Position numbers and translations under genes: made by a program. From positions 1 through 64,000 of the forward strand of contig JAQUVX010000004.1 of assembly GCA_028693165.1 (NCBI GenBank): DNA of 64,000 bases, given 5' to 3'. This DNA is from Lachnospiraceae bacterium (lineage in GTDB: Bacteria; Bacillota; Clostridia; Lachnospirales; Lachnospiraceae). The notes under the pieces are model-generated. The model searched no databases, was not told the origin of the DNA, and saw nothing but the letters and a program-made list of their open reading frames with translations. This document shows positions 35,338 to 45,403 of this stretch, in pieces; position 1 is the stretch's first letter; each line of letters begins with the position of its first letter.

Positions 35338-36294
35338 TTACATATCTCCACTGAAATGGCAGGAGACAAAATGTCCCGGCTCCACCTCTTTCAGCTCCGG
35401 TGATTCCGTAAAACAACATTCCTTCGCATATTCACACCGCGGTGCAAACCGACAGCCCGGCTTCGGATCGATGGGGGAGGTGATTTCTCCCTTCAACAGA
35501 ATCCGATCCTTCTTCGCCCCAAGACGCGGCACCGGAATGGCCGAGAGCAGCGCTTTGGTGTAAGGATGTGTCGGATGGGCAAACAGCTGCTCCGATGGAG
35601 CGTGCTCTACCACCTTGCCCAGATACATTACCATAATCTCATCGGAGAAGTAGTTCACCACCGACAGATCATGGGTGATAAAAATATAAGTCAGTCCCAG
35701 TTCCTTCTGAAGCTTTTTCAGCAGATTCAAAATCTGTGCCTGAATGGAAACATCCAGCGCCGATACCGGCTCGTCACAGACAATAAATTTCGGCTTCATC
35801 GCCAGCGCTCTTGCAATTCCGATACGCTGACGCCGCCCGCCGTCCAGCTCATGAGGATAGGTGTTCATCAGACGCTCCGAAAGACCTACCAGCTCCATCA
35901 GCTCCAGCACTCGTTTCTGCTGGTCCTCGTGGTTTTTATAGATCTTATGAAGTCTCAGCGGTTCCCCGATAATCTCGCTGACCGTTTTCCTCGGATTCAG
36001 CGAAGCAAACGGGTCCTGGAAAATGATCTGCATATCGGAGCGAAGCAGACGCATGTCCTGTGCGGAAGCCTTTGTAATATCGGTTCCGTCAAAAATCACT
36101 TCCCCGCTGGTCGGCTCGTGGAGACGAAGAATGGCACGTCCCGTGGTGGACTTTCCGCAGCCGGACTCCCCAACGACACCAAGTGTCTTTCCCTTCTCCA
36201 GGGTAAAGGTGACGTCGTCAACCGCATGAAGCACTCCATTCGGCGTGTCAAAATATTTTTTTAGATTCTTTACTTCGAGAAATACTTCACTCAT
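35338..36294 (-). CDS. Oligopeptide ABC transporter ATP-binding protein (OppF type)
   Basis: A 318-residue ATPase with Walker [10 protein letters not shown] (~39-47), Q-loop [13 protein letters not shown], a degenerate ABC signature region written [15 protein letters not shown], Walker [14 protein letters not shown], and the C-terminal Opp extension [12 protein letters not shown]. The signature reads DGGRRQR where family members have SGGQRQR, an unusual change (Ser to Asp and Gln to Arg). It overlaps the preceding ATPase gene by 4 bp. It energises peptide uptake with its partner. Confidence 0.92.
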   Translation of the reverse strand: MSEVFLEVKNLKKYFDTPNGVLHAVDDVTFTLEKGKTLGVVGESGCGKSTTGRAILRLHEPTSGEVIFDGTDITKASAQDMRLLRSDMQIIFQDPFASLNPRKTVSEIIGEPLRLHKIYKNHEDQQKRVLELMELVGLSERLMNTYPHELDGGRRQRIGIARALAMKPKFIVCDEPVSALDVSIQAQILNLLKKLQKELGLTYIFITHDLSVVNYFSDEIMVMYLGKVVEHAPSEQLFAHPTHPYTKALLSAIPVPRLGAKKDRILLKGEITSPIDPKPGCRFAPRCEYAKECCFTESPELKEVEPGHFVSCHFSGDM

Positions 36295-37295
36295 GACTCG
36301 TCACCTCCTAACGTCACCCCGGTTCCCTCCTCGAAGGCCAGACAGGATACCAGATGGGTATCGGACAGCTTTGTCGTAACCGGCACTCTGGTCTTGCAGA
36401 TCTCCTGACAATATTTGCAGCGCGGATGGAATGCACATCCCTCCGGCAGGTTTGTCGGGTCAGGCATCAGGCCGGGAATTGGTTTTAATTCTTCGGTCCG
36501 CCGCTCAATATCGGGAAGCGATCCGAACAGCCCCTCTGTGTAAGGATGACTGGTCTGATTGAAAATATCTTCCAGCGTTCCATGCTCCACGATGCGTCCA
36601 GCATACATGATGCTGACCTCATCGCAGACCTCAGCCACGATCCCGAGATCATGGGTGATCATCAGCATGGAAGTATCGTATTTCTCTTTTAACTTCTGCA
36701 TCAAATCAAGCACCTGCGCCTGAATGGTCACATCCAGAGCGGTGGTTGGCTCATCGGCAATCAGCAGATGAGGATTGCAGGCCAGTGCCATAGCGATGAT
36801 AACACGCTGCTTCATACCGCCGGAAAACTGGTGAGGATATTCCGCACCGCGGTTACCGGAAATACCAACCAGCTCCAGCATGGCCTGTGCTTTCTCCATG
36901 GACGCTTTTTTGTCCAGCTTTTCATGCAGCTGAATGACCTCGGCGATCTGCTCCCCCACGGTGATAACCGGGTTTAATGATGTCATCGGGTCCTGGAAGA
37001 TCATGGATACCTGCTCGCCGCGGATGACCTCCATCTCTTTTTCGCTGTAGGCAAATAAATCCTTGCCCTCCAGCGTGATGGAACCGCCGGTGATCTCCCC
37101 CGGAGGATTTGGCACCAGGCGGAGAATCGAGAGGGCGGTCGTTGTCTTGCCCGCGCCAGTCTCCCCGACCAGTCCCAGTGTCCGGCCCTTTTTGATGGCC
37201 AGATCAATGCCGTTGACTGCGTTTACCACGCCGTCAGAGGTCTTGTATTTTACTTCGAGATTTTTAATTTCAACGGTATAGTTTGATTCTGTCAT
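36291..37295 (-). CDS. Oligopeptide ABC transporter ATP-binding protein (OppD type)
   Basis: A 334-residue ATPase: Walker [10 protein letters not shown] (~40-48), signature [14 protein letters not shown], Walker [14 protein letters not shown], and the Opp/Dpp C-terminal cysteine cluster [14 protein letters not shown] that can bind a 4Fe-4S cluster in some family members. Ten bp after the second permease gene, overlapping the next ATPase by 4 bp. Confidence 0.94.
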   Translation of the reverse strand: MTESNYTVEIKNLEVKYKTSDGVVNAVNGIDLAIKKGRTLGLVGETGAGKTTTALSILRLVPNPPGEITGGSITLEGKDLFAYSEKEMEVIRGEQVSMIFQDPMTSLNPVITVGEQIAEVIQLHEKLDKKASMEKAQAMLELVGISGNRGAEYPHQFSGGMKQRVIIAMALACNPHLLIADEPTTALDVTIQAQVLDLMQKLKEKYDTSMLMITHDLGIVAEVCDEVSIMYAGRIVEHGTLEDIFNQTSHPYTEGLFGSLPDIERRTEELKPIPGLMPDPTNLPEGCAFHPRCKYCQEICKTRVPVTTKLSDTHLVSCLAFEEGTGVTLGGDES

Positions 37296-37305
37296 GGTTC
37301 TCCTC

Positions 37306-38175
37306 CTACTGCTTCAGTCTTGGGTCAAGCGCATCGCGAAGGCCGTCTCCCAGCAGGTTTAAGGCCAGGATGGTCACGACGATTGCAAGTCCGGGGAATA
37401 AGGTCAGATGAAGGGCATCCCTCAGATAGTTTCTTCCGCTGGAAAGCATGGCTCCCCATTCCGGTGCCGGAGGCTGTACACCCAGGCCGATAAAGCTCAG
37501 CGACGCGGTGGACAGGATCGCACTTGCCACAGACAAGGTGGCCTGCACGATGATAGGCGCCATACAGTTGGGAAGAATTTCGCGGAAAATGATGGTGATG
37601 CTGGAAGCCCCAATCGCACGGGAGGATTCCACAAATTCCTGATCCTTCACGCCCATGACTGCCGCGCGGACAATGCGGGCGAAGCTGGGCGTACCGGAGA
37701 TTCCGATGGCCAGCATTACGTTGATCAGGTTGGTTCCTAAGGCGGCCACGATGGTGATAGCCAGCAGGATACTTGGAACGGCCAGGAAAACATCCATCAC
37801 ACGCATGATGACATTGTCCACTCTGCCGCCATAGAAACCGGCAAACGCACCGAGAGAACCACCCACAATCATGGAAACCGATACGGAGACAAGACCAACG
37901 ACAAGGGATACACGGGAGCCGTGTACGATTCGGGCGAAGATATCACGGCCGAACTCATCGGTTCCAAACCAGTGAGCTGCACTTGGCCCCTTTAAACGTT
38001 CTGAAATATTCTGGGCGACAACCTTGGTATCGTAATCAGCGATCACGTCGGCGAATATAGCTGCCAGAATCAGAAGCACAAGAATGGCAAGACCGAGCAT
38101 TGCCATTTTGTTGCGGCATAAGCGCTGCCAGATTTCGGCCGCCATGCTGCGTTTTTTGTTGCGTTCGTTCTTCAT
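37306..38175 (-). CDS. Oligopeptide ABC transporter permease (OppC type)
   Basis: A 289-residue permease with an N-terminal cytoplasmic arm, six helices and the EAA-type loop [22 protein letters not shown] (~195-216) that contacts the ATPases. [18 protein letters not shown] is the OppC-typical segment. It starts 13 bp after the first permease gene. Confidence 0.93.
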   Translation of the reverse strand: MKNERNKKRSMAAEIWQRLCRNKMAMLGLAILVLLILAAIFADVIADYDTKVVAQNISERLKGPSAAHWFGTDEFGRDIFARIVHGSRVSLVVGLVSVSVSMIVGGSLGAFAGFYGGRVDNVIMRVMDVFLAVPSILLAITIVAALGTNLINVMLAIGISGTPSFARIVRAAVMGVKDQEFVESSRAIGASSITIIFREILPNCMAPIIVQATLSVASAILSTASLSFIGLGVQPPAPEWGAMLSSGRNYLRDALHLTLFPGLAIVVTILALNLLGDGLRDALDPRLKQ

Positions 38176-38187
38176 GTTGTCACCTCC

Positions 38188-39114
38188 TTATTTATATTTT
38201 GATTTGATTCTCGGGTCAATGTACGCGTACAGGATGTCCACACACAGGTTCACAATACTGAAACAGATGGAGAAAATGATGACGCAGCCGAGAACCGCAG
38301 GTGTATCTTTGGCTTTGATGCTGTTGATTAAGTAAGTACCGACACCGGGCCAGGAGAAAACCGCCTCTGTCAGAACCGCTCCGCCGAGAAGCGAACCAAA
38401 CTGCAGACCGATGATCGTCACAACCGGAATCAATGCATTTTTCAGTGCATGGCGATAGATCACGGTCTTGCTGTTTACACCCTTTGCTTTGGCTGTTCTT
38501 ATGTAGTCCTGACGGATCACCTCCAGCATGGAGGAACGGGTTGTCCGGGTGATGTTAGCCATACATCCGGTACCAAGTGTGATGACCGGGAGAACCAGCG
38601 CCTTCCAGCCTTCGGAACCGCCTGAGGGGAACCAGCGCAGGTGCAGGGAAAACGCGATGATCAGCATCAGCCCCAGCCAGAAATTCGGCGTGGCTACACC
38701 CAGCAGGGCAAAGACCATACTGATACTGTCCGTCAGAGAATATTGTTTCGTTGCCGATATGATACCGATGGGGATGGACAGCACGATGGCAAATAACATA
38801 CCCCAGAAAGCCAGCTTTAAGGTGTCCGGGAATCTTGACATCACCTCGTTGAAGACAGGACGTCCTGACTTATAAGAGTCTCCAAGATCACCGTGAAGCA
38901 GACCAACCATGTAACGTGCATAGCGGATCAGCACCGGATCATTTAATCCCAGTTCTTCATTCAGAGCCTCCACAGCTTCCATGGGGGCATTCTCGCCCAG
39001 TATCGTCCTGGCGGTATCGCCAGGAGATAAGGACATAATAAAGAAAACCAGGAAGGAGACACCTATTACAACCGGAATTAACATCAAAAGACGTTTGATG
39101 ACGTATTTATGCAC
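38188..39114 (-). CDS. Oligopeptide ABC transporter permease (OppB type)
   Basis: A 308-residue permease with the OppB N-terminus YVIKRLLMLIPVVIGVSFLVFF and the EAA loop RTAKAKGVNSKTVIYRHALKNALIPVVT (~200-227). It forms the channel with OppC. Separated from the binding-protein gene by 39 bp. Confidence 0.93.
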   Translation of the reverse strand: MHKYVIKRLLMLIPVVIGVSFLVFFIMSLSPGDTARTILGENAPMEAVEALNEELGLNDPVLIRYARYMVGLLHGDLGDSYKSGRPVFNEVMSRFPDTLKLAFWGMLFAIVLSIPIGIISATKQYSLTDSISMVFALLGVATPNFWLGLMLIIAFSLHLRWFPSGGSEGWKALVLPVITLGTGCMANITRTTRSSMLEVIRQDYIRTAKAKGVNSKTVIYRHALKNALIPVVTIIGLQFGSLLGGAVLTEAVFSWPGVGTYLINSIKAKDTPAVLGCVIIFSICFSIVNLCVDILYAYIDPRIKSKYK

Positions 39115-39153
39115 GGTTAAATCCTCCTTTATAAAGTCGTTTCTGATAATACA

Positions 39154-40695
39154 TTAATAATGTAAGTTATAGAAGTTGTGCATCATGATCGGTGACGGTG
39201 TAAAGCCCTGTAAATCCTTATTGCGGGCAACCATACCTCTCGGAGAGTATAATGGTGTCCAGATTGCGTCCGCGGAGATGGTCTCCAGAACCGTCTGGTA
39301 ATCCTTCGCTACGGCATCCTTGTCACGGTTGGTTGCCGCGTCGTCTACCAGAGCATCGACTTCCGGATTCTTGTAGAAGGAACGGTTTCCGCCGGCACCT
39401 GCATTGGCACTGGTGAACAGCGGGCGGTAGGTATTGTCAGGCTCTGCGTTTGCTACCCAGCCGGCCATACAGGCATCATGCTCACCGTTTCCGGTTCTCT
39501 CATAGAAGGTGGAAGCCTCCATCTGCTCGATATTCATTGTGATGCCGAGCTCTGCTAAGTTCGCCTGAACGATGGTTGCACTTCTTGCACGCTCATCATT
39601 GGATACAAAGCAGGTAAAGGTGAATCCGTTATCGACTCCGGCTTCAGCCAGAAGTTCTTTCGCTTTTTCCGGGTTGTAGTCATATTTTGTGATGGTGTCG
39701 TAGTAGCCGATGGCTGCCTCGCCGATGTAGTTGTCGAAGGCAGAACCCTCGTTGTTGATGGTCGCTACAACGATATCATCTTTCTTGATGGCATGGTTGA
39801 TGGCCTGTCTCACTCTCACGTCGTCAAACGGAGCTTTCTCCTCGTTCATGGTGAAATACTCTATTCGTGTGGAAGCGTATTCGTCAAGGGCGAGGCTGCT
39901 GTTGTCGCGGATTTTACCGGCATCGTTGGTGGAAACGTCAATCAGCATATCCAGCTCGCCGTTTTCCAGAGCAATGGTTCTTGCAGACTCCTCCGGAATT
40001 GCCTTGAAGATCAGCTTATCGTTCTGCGCCTTGCGGTCTGCGTCAAAGTAATCTTCGTTTTTCTCCAGCGTAAAGGAAGCGCCAGGAACCCACTCAGCAA
40101 ATTTGTATGGGCCGGTTCCGATTGGAGCGTCCTCGATTTTCTTGCCTGCGGCCAGCTGCTCTTCCACATAGGCCTTGTTGAGGATGGCACATCCGGAGTG
40201 GCTCAGAGAAGAGATCAGAGCGTTGGACGGAGTATTTAAATGAATGATGAAGTGGGTATCGTCAACCACTTCTACGGAATCAATCATGGATACCAGATGG
40301 CCTACTTTTGCGGATTCCTTCTGGGACTCTAAGGAGTATTTGACATCCTCGGAGGTCAGAACGGAACCGTTTTGGAATTTGACGCCCTCTTTCAGGGTGA
40401 ACGCCACGGTGGTGTCATCGGTGTACTCCCAGGTGTCGGCCAGATCGCCAACAAACTCATTGTCCTCGGTCAGACGGATTAAGTTGCTGTAGATATGTCT
40501 GGTCGCATAGGCTGAGATGGTGTCGTTATGGTTGTGTGGATTTAAGGATGTTAAGTCAGACTTCACGCCGATGGTGATTGCTGATTTGGAGTCTGTGGTG
40601 CTTCCTCCTGTTGTGTTGGAGCTGCTCCCGCATCCGGTGAGCAGACTGGCACTCATAATACCTGCCAGAAATACGCATAATAAGTTCTTTTTCAC
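39154..40695 (-). CDS. Peptide-binding lipoprotein of the ABC transporter (family 5)
   Basis: A 513-residue exported lipoprotein (lipobox LLTGC, Cys22) with the family-5 layout: LTSLNPHNHND near the start, ATRHIYSNLIRLTED, DTWEYTDDTTVAFTLKEGVKFQNG. It delivers peptides to the Opp permease. Between two aminopeptidase genes on the same strand, so imported peptides can be trimmed at once. Confidence 0.93.
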   Translation of the reverse strand: MKKNLLCVFLAGIMSASLLTGCGSSSNTTGGSTTDSKSAITIGVKSDLTSLNPHNHNDTISAYATRHIYSNLIRLTEDNEFVGDLADTWEYTDDTTVAFTLKEGVKFQNGSVLTSEDVKYSLESQKESAKVGHLVSMIDSVEVVDDTHFIIHLNTPSNALISSLSHSGCAILNKAYVEEQLAAGKKIEDAPIGTGPYKFAEWVPGASFTLEKNEDYFDADRKAQNDKLIFKAIPEESARTIALENGELDMLIDVSTNDAGKIRDNSSLALDEYASTRIEYFTMNEEKAPFDDVRVRQAINHAIKKDDIVVATINNEGSAFDNYIGEAAIGYYDTITKYDYNPEKAKELLAEAGVDNGFTFTCFVSNDERARSATIVQANLAELGITMNIEQMEASTFYERTGNGEHDACMAGWVANAEPDNTYRPLFTSANAGAGGNRSFYKNPEVDALVDDAATNRDKDAVAKDYQTVLETISADAIWTPLYSPRGMVARNKDLQGFTPSPIMMHNFYNLHY

Positions 40696-40747
40696 GATTA
40701 TTTTACCTTTCTTTCTTTTGTTCTATAGTTGTTGCCTGTATGGTACG

Positions 40748-41782
40748 TTACAGAATCAATGCAGCAAGCAGCTGCGCTGTCTGCATAACCCCTTTTATAT
40801 GGGTTCGCTCCATCCCGTGGGAGGAGTAGGTGCCCATGCCGAAGGCGGCCCATTGTAAATTATTGCCGGCACGGACGGCGGCGCTGGCGTCTGTCCCGTA
40901 GTGATAGAAGACGTCTTCCACATAATCAATTCCTGCCTGTTTTGCGCAGGAGACGAGACGAGCAGTCAAATCCCTGTCATAAGGCGAAAAATTGTCTTTC
41001 ACGCAGATGGATACCGTCTGCTCACTTCCCGTGTGATCCGGGCCAATGACAGCGATGTCCAGGGCAATGTACGCGCTGACTTCCTCCGGCACGTAGGAAC
41101 CGCCATGCCCGATCTCCTCGTAGTGCGGAAATGCAAACCAGGTGTTGCAGGCCGGAGTGAGATTCTGCTCCTTCATGTACTTGAGAACTGCAAGCGAACA
41201 GGCCACGCAGGCTTTGTCGTCGATGAAGCGGGACTTGATAAATCCCTTTTCCGTGACGGTAAACCGCGGCTCGATGGAGATGATATCGCCATTTTCAATG
41301 CCCAGTGCTTTGACGTCCTCTTTGGTGTGGACATCCTCATCCAGGATTACCATCATGGTGTTCTCGTCTCTGGTCAGAGTTCTGGCATCGTCAAATACAT
41401 GGACGGAGTGCGACTGGCAGGCCACCAGACCGGTGTAGCGCTGTCCGTCTCTGGTATGTACCACTACCGATTCGCCCTCGATGTTGTTGAAATTGATCCC
41501 ACCCAGATTGCGGACGCGAATCATGCCGTCTGCGTCAATGCGGCGTACAATCAGCCCCAGAGTGTCTAAGTGAGTTCCGATACAGATTGTCTTGCCGGTG
41601 TCTTTTCCGGGCACCTTGATATATCCAGTCCGTTTGCGGTCGAAAGTGACCTCGTAGCCTAAAGCGTGTGCAAATTGCTCCAACAAAGGATTAATTTCCT
41701 CATAATAGCTAACAGGGCTGGGGGTATCAATCAGTGCCTTCATGACATCCAGAAGATAGTCCTGATCCAATAAAACTTTCAT
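40748..41782 (-). CDS. M42-family metallo-aminopeptidase (upstream copy)
   Basis: A 344-residue paralogue of the gene at 34257. Ligand motifs GTHLDTLGLIV, FIDDKACVAC, HYEEIGHGG, LDIAVIGPD and YSSHGMERTH are all kept. It is the first gene of the M42-SBP-OppB-OppC-OppD-OppF-M42 series. Starts with ATG 41782 behind GGGAGG. Confidence 0.92.
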   Translation of the reverse strand: MKVLLDQDYLLDVMKALIDTPSPVSYYEEINPLLEQFAHALGYEVTFDRKRTGYIKVPGKDTGKTICIGTHLDTLGLIVRRIDADGMIRVRNLGGINFNNIEGESVVVHTRDGQRYTGLVACQSHSVHVFDDARTLTRDENTMMVILDEDVHTKEDVKALGIENGDIISIEPRFTVTEKGFIKSRFIDDKACVACSLAVLKYMKEQNLTPACNTWFAFPHYEEIGHGGSYVPEEVSAYIALDIAVIGPDHTGSEQTVSICVKDNFSPYDRDLTARLVSCAKQAGIDYVEDVFYHYGTDASAAVRAGNNLQWAAFGMGTYSSHGMERTHIKGVMQTAQLLAALIL

Positions 41783-41885
41783 ATGAAACCTCCCGTTTTA
41801 TTTTCTTGGCTGAAAAAGTGTAAAAACAGCCAATCCTATTATCTTAATATATTTTTAGACAAAAATCTACGTTAAAAAGTAAAAA

Positions 41886-41956
41886 AGTAAAAAAACAGAC
41901 ATATTCCGCAAACCCCTGCTCGAAAGAGCATGGAGTTTTGCGAGATATGCCTGTTT
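41886..41956 (-). terminator. Terminator after pyrC (minus strand)
   Basis: On the minus strand a long imperfect stem (arms beginning AAACAGGCATAT and ending ATATGTCTGTTT) is followed by TTTTTTAC. It separates pyrC from the peptide operon. Confidence 0.75.
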
Positions 41957-41969
41957 GCCGTGGGACTCG

Positions 41970-43304
41970 TTACAGCCCTTCGCCGTGTTCCGCAATCTCC
42001 CCGCCGCAAATCGTATACTTCACCTTCCCATACAATGTCGCCCCTAGAAATGGCGTATTGCAGGATTTGGAACGCAGGTCGTCTCTGGTCACAGTCCAGG
42101 CTTCGTCCGGATCGAAGAGGACAAGGTCTGCGTCTGCCCCTTTGCCGATCCAGCCCTTGGTGTCCTCTAAGTGGTAGAGAATCGCCGGATTGAGGCTCAT
42201 CTTCTCGATCAGCTTCAGCATGGAAATATGGCCGGCACGCACCAGGTTGGTCACGCCGAGTGACAGTGCGGTCTCCAGACCGATGATGCCGCTGGGAGCC
42301 TCGGTCAGTGGCTTGGCCTTTTCTTCTTCGCTGTGCGGCGCATGGTCGGTGGCGATGATGTCGATCACATCCTCCTTCAGTCCGCGCAGAATCTCATCCC
42401 GGTCAGAAGCTGTGCGCAGAGGCGGGTTCATCTTTGCCAGAGTCCCGTGCGTCAACACTGCGGATTCATCCAAGGAAAAGTGATGCGGGGTTACCTCGGC
42501 CATCACGTGTGCGCCAAGCTGCTTTGCCAGCTCTACCATGCGAACGGAATGCCCGGAACTGATATGCTGGATGTCGATCAGAGCACCGGTGTGCAGCGCC
42601 AGCATACAGTCGCGTGCGACCAGCACGTCTTCTGCGGCAGCAGGAGAGCCGCCGATGCCGAGTGCTTCGGATACCGCACCGCGGTTGATGCCGTTGTTGG
42701 TGATCAGCGCAGGATCTTCCTCGTGGAAGCTCAGCGGCACATTCAGGCGCACGGCCTCCTCCATGGCTTTTTTGACCAGAGCCGCATCCTTTAAGGGGAT
42801 TCCGTCATCGGTAAAGCCCGCGGCGCCGTGGGCTTTCAAGGTCTCCATATCGGTCAGCATCTCGCCCTTCATGCCCATGGTAATGTTGGCGGCGGTCATC
42901 ACGTTGATCGGCGTTTTTCTGCCTTCGGATAATACATATTCCAGCGTTTCCACATTGTCGATGGGCGGTTTGGTGTTCGCCATGCAGATGACGGTAGTGA
43001 ATCCGCCCTTTGCTGCCGCCGCCGCGCCGGTCTGAATATCTTCTTTATAAGTAAAACCCGGATCGCGGAAATGCACATGCACGTCGATGAGTCCCGGTGC
43101 CACGATCAGGCCGGATGCGTCAATCACCTGCACCGCACTGTTGGCTTTGCTGACTCCGCCGATTCCAGCCGAGACACCGGCCAGATAGGCGTCGGCTGTG
43201 CCTTCTCCCATTGCCATGATCGTTTTCTGCACGATGATCAGATCCATAATCGCATCGGTCTTTGATTTCGGATCGATGACCCGGCCTCCCTTGATGATTA
43301 TCAT
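41970..43304 (-). CDS. pyrC: Dihydroorotase
   Basis: A 444-residue amidohydrolase. The metal motif is DVHVHFRDPGFTYKED (~75-90), and later blocks are QHISSGHS, EVTPHHF and IIATDHAPHSEEEK. It is of the class I/PyrC length and pattern found in Firmicutes. It closes carbamoyl-aspartate to dihydroorotate in pyrimidine synthesis; an allantoinase-like role is less likely given the FRDPG and DHAPH motifs. It overlaps the upstream exporter gene by 4 bp and no other pyr gene is present, an unusual setting. Confidence 0.88.
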   Translation of the reverse strand: MIIIKGGRVIDPKSKTDAIMDLIIVQKTIMAMGEGTADAYLAGVSAGIGGVSKANSAVQVIDASGLIVAPGLIDVHVHFRDPGFTYKEDIQTGAAAAAKGGFTTVICMANTKPPIDNVETLEYVLSEGRKTPINVMTAANITMGMKGEMLTDMETLKAHGAAGFTDDGIPLKDAALVKKAMEEAVRLNVPLSFHEEDPALITNNGINRGAVSEALGIGGSPAAAEDVLVARDCMLALHTGALIDIQHISSGHSVRMVELAKQLGAHVMAEVTPHHFSLDESAVLTHGTLAKMNPPLRTASDRDEILRGLKEDVIDIIATDHAPHSEEEKAKPLTEAPSGIIGLETALSLGVTNLVRAGHISMLKLIEKMSLNPAILYHLEDTKGWIGKGADADLVLFDPDEAWTVTRDDLRSKSCNTPFLGATLYGKVKYTICGGEIAEHGEGL

Positions 43305-43747
43305 AGATGTTCCTCCTTCTTAAGCCCCACCCGGAATAATTTCTGGGGCAGTTCAAATACAAATACAATGCCAAGTACAATGGCGACAGAGATTTTCAGC
43401 GCGCCAAAGCCGCGGTCGAGTGCCGTGGAGAGCTGATTGGTAACCGCGTAGTAGGCGGCCCAGTAGATACCGGCTCCCGGCACCAGCGGGATGATGCCCG
43501 ATATCAGGAAGATGGTGACGGGGCAGCGTTTGCGCACCGCGAACCACCGCGACATCAGGATGACCAGCACGGTCGCCAGAAAGGTGGCGGTTGGCGGGGA
43601 ACTCAACGGCGCGGCTACCAGATAGAGCAGCCAGCCGGATCCGCCGATCAGCGCACAATAAGCATAATAGCGTTTCGGTGCCCCGAACAGCAGCGAAAAG
43701 GCGACCGTGCCGCACGCCGCTGCCAGAGTCTGAATCAGCAAATTCAT
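43301..43747 (-). CDS. Threonine/serine exporter, ThrE C-terminal-half protein
   Basis: A 148-residue protein with four to five helices, matching the DUF3815/ThrE_2 half of ThrE exporters. SGIIPLVPGAGIYWAAYYAV is the diagnostic segment. It overlaps the gene for the other half by 4 bp; the two make one split exporter. Confidence 0.88.
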   Translation of the reverse strand: MNLLIQTLAAACGTVAFSLLFGAPKRYYAYCALIGGSGWLLYLVAAPLSSPPTATFLATVLVILMSRWFAVRKRCPVTIFLISGIIPLVPGAGIYWAAYYAVTNQLSTALDRGFGALKISVAIVLGIVFVFELPQKLFRVGLKKEEHL

Positions 43748-44529
43748 AAGAGGACACCTCCTGTCAGCCGGCCATAGAGGGCGATGACGAAGCCGACCCC
43801 CATGGCGATGCAGAAGAAGACCAGCACCGCGTCCAGCATACGCACAGACCCGGAGATGTAATCACCGTCCGCCATATCACGGATCGCGTTGGTGAATGCC
43901 ATTCCCGGAACCATCAGGATGATGCCGCCGATCATCATTGCATCCAGATGCGGCCCCAGCTTCATCAGGTAGCAGAAGATGGAGAGCAGAGTGACCAATG
44001 CCCCGCCGAGAAGATAGCATACAATTTTTGAAAAATACCGCCGGCCCAGTTTCAGCAGATACAGCTGCAGCAGCGCTCCAATCAGAAAGGAACAAATAAA
44101 ATCCGGAATCGCCCCGCCGAACATCAGACAGAAGCAGGAGCCGCCGATGCCTGCGGCCAGAATCTGCACGATCTGCGGAAACTCCGGAAGCTGCTCGATT
44201 CGCTCCAACTCCTGACGAACGGTTTCGATGGAGCATTGCTGCGCCTCGATCCGCCGCGAAAGCTGATTGACTTCGGCAACCCGGCTTAAGTTTGCGTGGT
44301 TGACCGGAATCTGCAAAACCTTGGCAAACTGGGTTTCCTCCTCATCGCCGGAGGTCAGAAAGATTCCGTTGCTTAACACGAAGGCGTTGGCCGAATACAG
44401 TCCGTAAGCGTGGCAGATCCGGTACACCGTATCCTCGACACGGAAGATCTCTGCGCCATTCTCCAGCAGAATCCGCCCGGCCTGTAACGCCAGAAGAAGT
44501 ACCTCCCGGTCCTGTCTTGCCCGACTCAT
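43744..44529 (-). CDS. Threonine/serine exporter, ThrE N-terminal-half protein
   Basis: A 261-residue protein of the DUF1212/ThrE_1 type. It has a soluble N-terminal part (LQAGRILLENGAEIFRVEDTV) and about five helices including MVPGMAFTNAIRDMADGDYISG, mirroring the PLVPGAG motif of the partner. It probably exports threonine, serine or related small molecules. Overlaps its neighbours by 4 bp at both ends. Confidence 0.9.
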   Translation of the reverse strand: MSRARQDREVLLLALQAGRILLENGAEIFRVEDTVYRICHAYGLYSANAFVLSNGIFLTSGDEEETQFAKVLQIPVNHANLSRVAEVNQLSRRIEAQQCSIETVRQELERIEQLPEFPQIVQILAAGIGGSCFCLMFGGAIPDFICSFLIGALLQLYLLKLGRRYFSKIVCYLLGGALVTLLSIFCYLMKLGPHLDAMMIGGIILMVPGMAFTNAIRDMADGDYISGSVRMLDAVLVFFCIAMGVGFVIALYGRLTGGVLL

Positions 44530-45275
44530 GACGGCTCCCCTCGGCGAGCAGGATTTCCGGCAGCACCAAGTTCAAAAACCTGTCCCTCCGCGCGGATATC
44601 CGCAATCCGGTCCCGATAATCGACTGCGCAGTCCATTGCCTTCAAGCGGTTGATCACCTCATAATCTTCCCAGAAATGCATCGGCAGCACAAACTTCGCA
44701 CCCACAGTGCGCATAAATTCATCCAGCCCCAGCCAGAACAGATCCTCCTGCCTGCCATCCAGCGGCAACATGGCGACATCCGGCGTCAGTCCCAGTGCCT
44801 TGATCTTGTCCAGCTCGCGTTTGTAATTGGTACTCATGTTGTTGTTCCATGCGAGCGGCTCGCCGTTCCAGCGCCAGTCATTTAAATCTCCGGCATGATA
44901 GATGACCTGTCCCTCCGTTTCCACCAGGAAGGCCACGCCTTCGTCTGTGGACTGAAACGATGTGATCCGTACGCCGTCGCCCTCATAAAGTTCCAGCACA
45001 TCGCCCGGATCGGTGAATTCCGTCCGGCATCCGAGCCCTTCCGGAATCCGATTCTGCCAGATATCGTCCGACAACACAAAGCGAATGCAGGGATATGATT
45101 TGGCAAGATCAAAAATCATCGGATCGAAATGGTCGCCGTGCCGATGGCTGGCAAACACGACCAAATCCCTCCCGTCATCCAGCCGGGGCAGCGGCCCGCC
45201 CACAAAATCAAACAGCAAACATACCCGCCGAAGCTCCACCAGAAATCCACTGTGGTGAATATAAGTAATCTTCAC
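44526..45275 (-). CDS. MBL-fold metal-dependent hydrolase (UlaG-like)
   Basis: A 249-residue metallo-beta-lactamase-fold protein with S-H-R-H-G-D-H (~52-58), IYHAGDLNDW (His-Asp pair ~130) and a C-terminal LPMHFW histidine. The family includes UlaG-like lactonases and many uncharacterised hydrolases. It heads a four-gene unit with ThrE halves and pyrC (4-bp overlaps). Confidence 0.85.
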   Translation of the reverse strand: MKITYIHHSGFLVELRRVCLLFDFVGGPLPRLDDGRDLVVFASHRHGDHFDPMIFDLAKSYPCIRFVLSDDIWQNRIPEGLGCRTEFTDPGDVLELYEGDGVRITSFQSTDEGVAFLVETEGQVIYHAGDLNDWRWNGEPLAWNNNMSTNYKRELDKIKALGLTPDVAMLPLDGRQEDLFWLGLDEFMRTVGAKFVLPMHFWEDYEVINRLKAMDCAVDYRDRIADIRAEGQVFELGAAGNPARRGEPS

Positions 45276-45326
45276 ATTAAGTTCCCCCTCGTTGAAGAAT
45301 CATTCCTCTGATACACGATCAATTCT

Positions 45327-45355
45327 ATCATAGAACCACCAAAAAATACAGCCAA
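45327..45355 (-). promoter_or_regulatory. Possible promoter of the MBL-ThrE-pyrC unit
   Basis: Minus strand TTGGCT (45355-45350), 17-base spacer, TATGAT (45332-45327). The -35 box is weak. Confidence 0.45.
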
Positions 45356-45362
45356 AACAGAG

Positions 45363-45401
45363 AAAGGCCCACCGATGCCGAATCGACACGGGTGAGCCTT
45401 T
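45363..45401 (-). terminator. Terminator after the DUF378 gene (minus strand)
   Basis: AAAGGC-x-CACC / GGTG-x-GCCTTT stem; on the minus strand followed by CTCTGTTTTGG. Confidence 0.6.
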
Positions 45402-45403
45402 CC

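Noticed and set aside
41806-41833. TTGGCTG ... CAGCCAA inverted repeat before the first M42 gene
   Set aside because: A 7-bp stem with a long A/T loop and no clear promoter or T-tract; too weak to assign a role.
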